NCBI GenBank assembly: GCA_022710165.1
Contig: JAKLHL010000077.1
Coordinates: 1 to 6,800, forward strand
DNA length: 6,800 nt
From: Bdellovibrionales bacterium
Lineage (GTDB): Bacteria > Bdellovibrionota > JAFGOL01
Reading direction: 5' to 3'
Below, piece after piece: positions 1-4,449 of the stretch. The position numbers and the translations under genes were made by a program. Below the pieces are notes generated by a model. It was not told the origin of the DNA, ran no database searches, and was given only the letters and a program-made list of their open reading frames with translations. Every line of letters starts with the position of its first letter. Positions within the stretch are counted from its first letter, which is position 1.

Positions 1-333
1 GCTTGCAAGAATAACATATAAAGATGTTCCTAAAGCGGCACCGCTGGAAACACCAAGTATGTAAGGATCAGCGAGGGGGTTCCTTAAAACACTTTGAAAA
101 ACAAAGCCTGCAAGAGAAAGCGATCCGCCTGCAAGTATTGATACTATGAGCTTGGGATATCTTATCTCTTTTAGGATTATAGAGGCTGTATCACTTTCAC
201 TTAAAGATATGGGCCCGCCATAGAAAAGAGAAAGATAGGACGCCAGTATCAGCAGCAAAAAAGATGCCGCATAAATAAAATACGGGGAGGAATAGAACTT
301 CCTCCCCGTATCATTTTTATTCATAAAGAACAT
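1..333 (-). CDS. FecCD/BtuC-family metal-chelate ABC transporter permease, N-terminal part (3' end outside window)
   Basis: This is the inner-membrane permease subunit of an ABC importer for iron-siderophore, haem or cobalamin-type ligands; the exact ligand cannot be told from this fragment. About 111 codons are visible, read on the minus strand, and the frame is open at the window edge. Counting from the ATG at 324, a short charged N-terminus (MNKNDTGRK) is followed by a hydrophobic helix at about residues 15-37. After it come the family hallmarks RYPKLIVSILAGGSLSLAG (residues 55-73) and FQSVLRNPLADPYILGVSSG (residues 76-95), which are close to the FecCD consensus. Family members are about 330-350 residues, so two thirds is missing. 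ATG codons at 333 and 324 and a GTG at 342 are all in frame and none has a clear Shine-Dalgarno; I took 333, 16 bases after the groEL stop. The groEL terminator hairpin lies within its first codons. The family call is firm; the substrate is unknown. Confidence 0.93.
   Translation of the reverse strand, partial: MFFMNKNDTGRKFYSSPYFIYAASFLLLILASYLSLFYGGPISLSESDTASIILKEIRYPKLIVSILAGGSLSLAGFVFQSVLRNPLADPYILGVSSGAALGTSLYVILAS
271..310 (-). terminator. Rho-independent terminator of the groES-groEL operon
   Basis: A perfect inverted repeat pairs 281-292 with 299-310 (12 bp, G+C-rich core CGGGGAGG/CCTCCCCG) around a 6-base loop. Read on the minus strand, the stem is followed at once by TTTTATTTAT (280-271). 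It begins about 40 bases after the groEL stop, where an intrinsic terminator would be expected. The other flank (311-320) is also T-rich on the plus strand, so the hairpin could act in both directions. Oddly, it falls inside the first codons of the downstream permease gene. The hairpin and T-tract are seen directly; termination is inferred. Confidence 0.8.
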
Positions 334-349
334 CAGCAGCACTCTGGGC

Positions 350-1999
350 TTACATCATTCCGCCCATTCCACCCATGCCGCCCATGCCAGCACCAGCGTG
401 CATGTCAGGAGCGCTCTTAGGTTCTGGTTTCTCTGTGATCATAACTTCTGTTGTGAGCATTAAAGAAGCTACTGAAGAAGCGTTTATAAGAGCTGTCTTA
501 ACGACCTTTGTAGGATCAATTACGCCAGCCTTGATAAGGTTCTCGTATGTATTGGTAGCTGCGTTGAAACCATATGCAACGTCGTTGTTACCTTTTATCT
601 TGTCTATGACTATAGAGCCGTCTATTCCAGCGTTGTTAGCTATCTGTCTTGCTGGTTCCTCTAGAGCTCTCCTAACTATCCTAACACCGGCCTGCTGATC
701 TTCTGAACCAAGGTTCATGTTGTCTATCTTGGACAAAGCCCTAAGAAGTGCAACTCCGCCTCCAGGTACTATGCCCTGCTCAGCAGCTGCTTTTGTTGCG
801 TGTAGCGCGTCTTCGACCCTGGCTTTCTTTTCTTTGAGCTCGGTCTCTGTAGCAGCACCAACGTGAATAACTGCAACTCCGCCTATAAGCTTTGCAAGTC
901 TTTCCTGTAGTTTCTCTCTGTCGTAGTCAGAAGTTGTTTCATCTATCTGCTTTCTTATCTGTTTTATCCTTGCATCTATATCAGACTTCTTGCCTGACCC
1001 ATCAACTATAGTTGTATTATCTTTATCGATGTTGACCTTCTTTGCTGTTCCGAGCCACTCTATGGTAGCTGTCTCAAGCTTGTGGCCAAGGTCCTCGCTG
1101 ATGACCTGTCCGCCTGTAAGGATAGCGATATCCTCAAGCATAGCTTTTCTTCTGTCGCCAAATCCAGGGGCCTTAACAGCAGAGACCTGGATAACACCGC
1201 GAAGCTTGTTAACAACAAGTGTAGCAAGTGCTTCACCGTCTACATCTTCAGCTATTATAAAAAGTGGTCTTCCCATCTTAGCTGTGGTTTCGAGTATTGG
1301 GAGAAGGTCTTTCATGTTGCTTATCTTCTTTTCAGAAAGAAGGATGTAAGGATCGTTCAAAGAACAGACCATCCTCTCTGGATCTGTAACAAAATAAGGA
1401 GAAAGATATCCGCGATCGAACTGCATACCCTCAACTGTCTCAAGAGTAGTGTCCATTGATTTTGCTTCTTCAACGGTGATAACACCCTCTTTACCGACTT
1501 TGTCCATAGCTTCTGCGATTATGTTGCCTATTGATTCGTCGTTATTGGCAGATATGGTACCTACCTGTGCTATTTCCTTCTGGTCCTTAACAGGCTTTGA
1601 AAGTGTTTCGAGTTCCTTTACTACGACTTCAACTGCCTTATCTATGCCTCTCTTTATATCCATAGGATTAAGACCAGCAGCGACAGACTTTACACCTTCA
1701 CGATATATAGCCTGAGCAAGCACGGTGGCAGTAGTCGTTCCGTCACCAGCTATGTCAGAGGTCTTTGAAGCGACCTCTTTCACCATCTGTGCGCCCATGT
1801 TCTCGAATTTGTCTTCAAGCTCTATTTCTTTTGCAACAGTAACGCCGTCTTTGGTTATATTAGGTGAACCATAGGTCTTGTCTATTACGACATTCCTTCC
1901 CCTTGGCCCCAAGGTAACCTTTACAGCGTCTGCCAAAATGTTAACTCCATTAAGTATCTTACCCCTAGCGTCATGTTCAAAAATAAGTTGCTTAGCCAT
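350..1999 (-). CDS. groEL: Chaperonin GroEL (Hsp60, 60 kDa subunit)
   Basis: This is the large chaperonin subunit. It forms the double heptameric ATP-driven ring that, with GroES, folds cytosolic proteins. The 549-residue product is full length (family about 540-550). The equatorial domain has the ATP-site segments VKVTLGPRGRNVV (27-39) and GDGTTTATVLAQA (85-97), the latter with the catalytic Asp86. The apical substrate and GroES-binding region contains GYLSPYFVTDPE (about 197-208). The second equatorial segment has the VEDALHATKAA motif followed by GIVPGGGVALLRA. The C-terminus carries the flexible GGM repeat tail (GMGGMGGMGGMM), typical of group I chaperonins. The ATG start has a good Shine-Dalgarno (GGAGG at 2012-2008, 8 bases away). 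It lies 34 bases downstream of the groES stop, giving the usual groES-groEL operon. The stop is TAA. All key residues seen are intact and nothing suggests an unusual paralogue. Confidence 0.99.
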   Translation of the reverse strand: MAKQLIFEHDARGKILNGVNILADAVKVTLGPRGRNVVIDKTYGSPNITKDGVTVAKEIELEDKFENMGAQMVKEVASKTSDIAGDGTTTATVLAQAIYREGVKSVAAGLNPMDIKRGIDKAVEVVVKELETLSKPVKDQKEIAQVGTISANNDESIGNIIAEAMDKVGKEGVITVEEAKSMDTTLETVEGMQFDRGYLSPYFVTDPERMVCSLNDPYILLSEKKISNMKDLLPILETTAKMGRPLFIIAEDVDGEALATLVVNKLRGVIQVSAVKAPGFGDRRKAMLEDIAILTGGQVISEDLGHKLETATIEWLGTAKKVNIDKDNTTIVDGSGKKSDIDARIKQIRKQIDETTSDYDREKLQERLAKLIGGVAVIHVGAATETELKEKKARVEDALHATKAAAEQGIVPGGGVALLRALSKIDNMNLGSEDQQAGVRIVRRALEEPARQIANNAGIDGSIVIDKIKGNNDVAYGFNAATNTYENLIKAGVIDPTKVVKTALINASSVASLMLTTEVMITEKPEPKSAPDMHAGAGMGGMGGMGGMM

Positions 2000-2007
2000 T
2001 AAAAGAT

Positions 2008-2012
2008 CCTCC
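2008..2012 (-). promoter_or_regulatory. groEL ribosome binding site
   Basis: Read on the minus strand, GGAGG ends 8 bases before the groEL ATG at 1999, within the short groES-groEL gap. The spacing is optimal and supports this start and separate initiation of groEL in the bicistronic message. Confidence 0.85.
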
Positions 2013-2033
2013 GTTTATTTATTAATATTTTTA

Positions 2034-2321
2034 TTACTCAATTATTCCCAAAATGTCGTCTTCTCTCATTATCAGATGTTCCTCGTTGGATATCTTAACT
2101 TCAGTCCCAGCGTACTTGCTGAAAAGAACCTTGTTGCCGCTCTTAACTGTTAAGTTAACTCTAGTGCCATTATCAAGCACCTTGCCTGTTCCAACGGCTA
2201 CCACGATACCTTCAATAGGTTTTTCTTTTGCTGAATCCGGGATGATTATCCCTCCAGCTGTTTTTGTTTCTTCCTGGACTCTTTTAACAAGAACCCTGTC
2301 ATTAAGCGGTCTTACTTGCAT
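2034..2321 (-). CDS. groES: Co-chaperonin GroES (Hsp10)
   Basis: This is the heptameric lid of the GroEL chamber. The product is 95 residues from the ATG, and the family is usually 94-97. It opens with the classic MQVRPLNDRVLVKR and has the mobile-loop region EETKTAGGIIIPDSAKEKP, whose hydrophobic GGIII tripeptide region contacts GroEL. The later AVGTGKV and KVLFSKYAGTEVK segments and the C-terminal MREDDILGIIE are also typical. A GTG at 2327 is in frame two codons earlier, but the Shine-Dalgarno AGGAGG (2336-2331) sits only 3 bases from that GTG and 9 from the ATG, so I chose the ATG. It is the first gene of the groES-groEL operon. The promoter and a possible operator lie upstream between 2375 and 2423. 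The stop is TAA. Confidence 0.99.
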   Translation of the reverse strand: MQVRPLNDRVLVKRVQEETKTAGGIIIPDSAKEKPIEGIVVAVGTGKVLDNGTRVNLTVKSGNKVLFSKYAGTEVKISNEEHLIMREDDILGIIE

Positions 2322-2330
2322 TTTCACGAT

Positions 2331-2336
2331 CCTCCT
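2331..2336 (-). promoter_or_regulatory. groES ribosome binding site, decides the start codon
   Basis: AGGAGG on the minus strand is a full consensus Shine-Dalgarno. Its 9-base spacing to the ATG at 2321 is workable, while the 3-base spacing to the GTG at 2327 is too short. The annotated start should therefore be the ATG. Confidence 0.85.
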
Positions 2337-2374
2337 TAATAAAGACTATTTTTAAATTTAATTAAAATTTTTCA

Positions 2375-2423
2375 TGACCCAATATGGATATTGCCCTATT
2401 TAAAGTCAAGTGACCTTGGGTCA
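2375..2423. promoter_or_regulatory. Inverted repeat bracketing the groES promoter, possible operator
   Basis: TGACCCAA (2375-2382) and TTGGGTCA (2416-2423) form a perfect 8-base inverted repeat with 33 bases between them. Arm centres are 41 bases apart, close to four helical turns. One arm overlaps the candidate -10 and the other lies just beyond the -35. The right arm is itself part of a tighter dyad, TGACC-TTG-GGTCA (2411-2423). No CIRCE element (TTAGCACTC-N9-GAGTGCTAA) is present, so this could be the site of a different repressor. The repeat is seen; the operator role is inferred. Confidence 0.35.
2381..2409 (-). promoter_or_regulatory. Candidate sigma-70-type promoter for groES-groEL
   Basis: On the minus strand, TTGACT (2409-2404) matches the -35 consensus at five of six bases. 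A 17-base spacer follows, then CATATT (2386-2381), a four-of-six -10 match. Transcription would start near 2374, giving a leader of about 50 bases that is A+T-rich and includes the Shine-Dalgarno. The promoter is bracketed by an inverted repeat, listed separately. A housekeeping-type promoter under repressor control is the usual layout for groESL outside gamma-proteobacteria. The boxes are seen; use is inferred. Confidence 0.5.
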
Positions 2424-2427
2424 GGGG

Positions 2428-2456
2428 GTTATAACAAAAACGGCCTAAAACCGCAA
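2428..2456 (-). promoter_or_regulatory. Weak second promoter candidate upstream of groES
   Basis: Minus-strand TTGCGG (2456-2451), a 17-base spacer and TATAAC (2433-2428) could form a second promoter. The -10 is good (five of six) and the -35 is poor. Its start point would fall near 2421, on the TGACC-TTG-GGTCA dyad, which would suit repression. The evidence is thin. Confidence 0.2.
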
Positions 2457-2536
2457 TACAAAAGCCCTTCCGGGGATTCAATCCTTGACTTTTATTTTAT
2501 TTTCCGTGTTATTATAAGGTGTTCTGTTGGCCTAAG

Positions 2537-2806
2537 TTATAGAAGTTTCTGCATTTCTTCTTCATAATACTTCTTATAGAGTATGTCCCACTCCCTGGAG
2601 CCCTCGTAAACACCCTTCTTTAACGATGCTATCCTTTTCCTGGCTATATCATCAACTTTTTCGTCCTTAGAGAAATAATCCACTAGAACGGCCCTTACTT
2701 CCCTCACGGCTTTTTCCTCGTTGGTATAGTCCACCATATCAGACTTCCAGGCTGAGTCGGTGATAAGATGCGCTATATGATATATCCTCTCTTCTGAGAA
2801 AAGCAT
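2537..2806 (-). CDS. DUF507 family protein (downstream member of a tandem pair)
   Basis: This is a small cytosolic protein of 89 residues matching the DUF507 family, whose function is not established. It begins MLFSEERIYHIAHLITD and continues with an acidic VDYTNEEKAVREVRAVLVDY region. The central DDIARKRIASLKKGV leads to the distinctive EGSREWDILYKKYYEEEM near the C-terminus; I recognise this combination as typical of DUF507. It is predicted helical and highly charged, with no signal peptide or membrane segment. Only 3 bases separate its ATG from the stop of the upstream DUF507 gene, so the two are almost certainly co-transcribed and perhaps translationally coupled. There is no well-placed Shine-Dalgarno: a purine run GAGGGGG lies about 15 bases upstream, inside the end of the previous gene. 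The stop is TAA. No clear terminator follows, so read-through towards groES is possible. Confidence 0.92.
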   Translation of the reverse strand: MLFSEERIYHIAHLITDSAWKSDMVDYTNEEKAVREVRAVLVDYFSKDEKVDDIARKRIASLKKGVYEGSREWDILYKKYYEEEMQKLL

Positions 2807-2809
2807 GAT

Positions 2810-3091
2810 TTAAAGTATGAACCCCCTCTTTCTGGCTATTTCCTTTTTTATCATCATGAACATCTTGGATTGGTTCATCCCTGTATTCAACATCTCGGAT
2901 TTATGCATTTCCATTATCTTCTTTGCTTCAAGTTCTATTTCCTGTTCTTGTTTAAGGTTCTTCGTAAAAGCATCTATCATGCTGTTTAGAACAGCGTGTT
3001 CCTCTGACTTAAAAACTATTAGTTTTTTATCTTTAAGTCTGTCCAGGACCTTGCTGCAAAGGTGTTTAACTTTAGCGTCGTCTAGTTTCAT
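2810..3091 (-). CDS. DUF507 family protein (upstream member of a tandem pair)
   Basis: This 93-residue charged, helical, presumably cytosolic protein is a diverged paralogue of the next gene. It shows the DUF507 N-terminal pattern MKLDDAKVKHLCSKVLDRL and an acidic middle with EQEIELEAKKIMEMH. Its C-terminus, KMFMMIKKEIARKRGFIL, resembles the longer DUF507 subtype, whereas its partner ends in the REWDILYKKYYEEE form. The frame stays open upstream to a TTG at 3136, but the extra 15 residues do not look like the family, and MKL is the usual opening, so I chose the ATG at 3091. No Shine-Dalgarno precedes it. A promoter candidate ends only 10 bases before this ATG, which would give a nearly leaderless message. 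It is divergent from hutI. The family call is good; the function is unknown. Confidence 0.85.
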   Translation of the reverse strand: MKLDDAKVKHLCSKVLDRLKDKKLIVFKSEEHAVLNSMIDAFTKNLKQEQEIELEAKKIMEMHKSEMLNTGMNQSKMFMMIKKEIARKRGFIL

Positions 3092-3101
3092 ATCTTTTGG
3101 C

Positions 3102-3130
3102 GTTATAACAGATTTGGCTTGTGTGGACAA
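3102..3130 (-). promoter_or_regulatory. Candidate promoter for the DUF507 pair
   Basis: On the minus strand, TTGTCC (3130-3125) is followed after exactly 17 bases by TATAAC (3107-3102), a five-of-six -10 match. The start point would fall about 3 bases before the ATG at 3091, so the message would be close to leaderless, in keeping with the absence of a Shine-Dalgarno. Its -35 overlaps that of the divergent hutI promoter. The boxes are seen; activity is inferred. Confidence 0.4.
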
Positions 3131-3151
3131 CAGCAAAAATATCGATAGAAT
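3124..3151 (+). promoter_or_regulatory. Candidate promoter for hutI
   Basis: TGGACA (3124-3129) and TAGAAT (3146-3151) each match the sigma-70 consensus at five of six bases, with a 16-base spacer. Only 6 bases separate the -10 from the hutI ATG at 3158, so transcription would begin at or next to the start codon, a leaderless message. This agrees with the lack of any Shine-Dalgarno before hutI. The -35 overlaps the one used in the opposite direction. Confidence 0.4.
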
Positions 3152-3157
3152 GCTCTT

Positions 3158-4378
3158 ATGGCGATAAAAACCTATTACAACATTAAACAGCTGCTCACTC
3201 TTGAGGGTGCAAAGAAAAAAGACGGAAGAAAGATCAACCAGGAAGACCTTGGTCTAATAGAGAATGCGTGGGTCGCTGTAGAGAATGGCAAAATAAAAGA
3301 TATTGGCACAGGAAAAGCACCTTCTTCGGATCATAATATTGATCTTAACTCAGCCGTTGTAATGCCTTGTTTCATAGATTCACACACTCACGTTACTTAC
3401 GCCGGAACAAGGGTTAATGAATAGGAAATGAGGTCTGAGGGTAAAAGTTACCTTGAAATAGCAAAGGCCGGTGGCGGGATAATATCAACTGTCAACAACA
3501 CAAGAAAAGCAAGTGTAGAAGAACTAAAGAGAACGACACTGCAAAACATAGAACGGATAAAAAAATTCGGTGTTGGGTACATAGAAGCTAAAAGCGGCTA
3601 CGGCTTGGACGTGGAAACAGAGATAAAACAACTCGAGGCTATAAAAGGTTCAAAAGCGGATTTCCCATATATAAGCTCTACCTTTCTCGGGGCTCACGAT
3701 ATTCCCCCTGGTGAAGGTGATAAAGGCAAAAGGAAAAAAGACTACATAGATATTTTGACTAGCGGACTTATAAAGAAAGTGGCCCAAAATGGTCTCGCTA
3801 AATTCTGCGACGTTTTCATGGAAGAGGGATATTACGACAAGGACGAGACAAAACAAATACTCCTCGAGGCAAAAAAACACGGCCTCATACCAAAACTGCA
3901 TGCTGATGAATTCACAGATCAGGATGGAGCAAGTCTTGCCGTTGAGCTTGGTGCAATAAGCGCGGATCATCTGCTTTGTGTCTCCAAGAAAGGCATAGAC
4001 TCTTTGGCAAACTCAAATACTGTTGCAACCATATTACCGGCGACATCGTTCAATCTTGGGCTAAAATATGCCCCTGCAAAACAACTCGTAGAGGCTGGGG
4101 CCTGTGTCGCGGTCGCTTCTGATTTTAATCCAGGCTCTAATTCTGGGCTTAACTTCCAGCTCATCCTTACAATAGCTATAACACAGAATAAACTCTCGGT
4201 AGCCCAGGCTATCTGTGCTGGGACCTACGCCGGGGCAAAGGCTTTAGGGGTAGAGAACGACTTCGGGCATGTTTCAAGGGGCGCGAACGCTGTATTCCAG
4301 GTATACGATGCGGCCTCATACCCAGAGATATTTTACAACTACGGTGAGAATAAGCTAAAAGAGCTCGTTTTTGCCTAA
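3158..4378 (+). pseudogene. hutI: Imidazolonepropionase HutI, reading frame interrupted by one in-frame TAG
   Basis: HutI hydrolyses 4-imidazolone-5-propionate to N-formimino-L-glutamate, the third step of histidine degradation, as a cytosolic metal-dependent amidohydrolase. The frame runs from 3158 to the TAA at 4376-4378 (406 codons before the stop; family about 400-420). A single TAG at 3422-3424 is codon 89, and the frame is the same on both sides. Metal ligands and active-site motifs are all present: DSHTH with His76 and His78, AGTR with Arg85, KSGYGLD, HADE with His248, SADH with His271, and SDFNPGS with Asp322. These match known HutI positions closely. The TAG replaces a hydrophobic, often Phe, position in the ..E(F)E(M/L)R..G.SY.EI segment. 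Translation would give 88 residues, with a possible restart at ATG 3428 giving 316 residues. No other hut gene is nearby. It could be a recent pseudogene, a sequencing error, a suppressed amber codon, or a split gene. Identity is certain; functional status is open. Confidence 0.93.
3422..3424 (+). other. In-frame amber codon within hutI
   Basis: The local reading is GTT AAT GAA TAG GAA ATG AGG, giving V-N-E-stop-E-M-R. Relatives read E-(F or similar)-E-M-R here. Frame and conservation are unbroken on both sides, so this is a base substitution or a recoded codon, not an indel. Confidence 0.95.
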
Positions 4379-4386
4379 TTTGAACC

Positions 4387-4415
4387 TTGATAAAATCCCT
4401 TACAGCATATATGTT
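4387..4415 (+). promoter_or_regulatory. Candidate promoter for ileS
   Basis: In the 71-base gap after hutI, TTGATA (4387-4392, five of six) is followed after 17 bases by TATGTT (4410-4415, four of six). The leader would be about 28 bases, far too short for a T-box riboswitch of the kind that controls ileS in Firmicutes. No terminator is visible between hutI and ileS, so read-through from hutI is also possible. Only a weak AGGT precedes the ileS start. Confidence 0.35.
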
Positions 4416-4449
4416 TGCAGGATAAAAAACGTATACAGGTATTAATAAA

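Noticed and set aside
337..360. AGCACTC, resembling the left arm of a CIRCE element
   Set aside because: No GAGTGCTAA arm follows at the required spacing, and the site lies after groEL rather than before groES.
375..1715. Several plus-strand open frames of 88-125 codons across groEL
   Set aside because: They are antisense shadows of groEL, with low-complexity Ser/Leu/Thr-rich translations, no family resemblance and no ribosome binding sites.
2441..2456. Small CGG/CCG hairpin followed by TTTTTG on the minus strand, as a terminator for the DUF507 genes
   Set aside because: The stem is only 3-4 bp with a wobble pair, too weak to call.
2461..2492. tRNA T-arm-like string (GGGGATTCAATCC) and the short palindrome GGATT-C-AATCC
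   Set aside because: The invariant G-C closing pair of a T-arm is missing, and I see no acceptor stem, anticodon arm or D arm around it. As a hairpin the loop is too small and no adjacent T-tract fits a terminator on the minus strand.
2402..2492. Nine-base inverted repeat AAAGTCAAG / CTTGACTTT
   Set aside because: The 73-base spacing is long, and both arms simply contain -35-like TTGACT strings. Chance is adequate in A+T-rich intergenic DNA.
2485..2515. Plus-strand TTGACT followed by TATTAT, a possible promoter
   Set aside because: The spacer is 19 bases to TATTAT, or 17 to a poor GTTATT. It would transcribe antisense into the DUF507 genes with no plus-strand gene before hutI.
2053..3167. 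Plus-strand open frames opposite groES and the DUF507 genes
   Set aside because: They are antisense to recognised genes and have no recognisable protein content.
4379..4449. T-box riboswitch ahead of ileS
   Set aside because: The gap is only 71 bases, with no T-box sequence (AGGGTGG-type) and no specifier or terminator stem.
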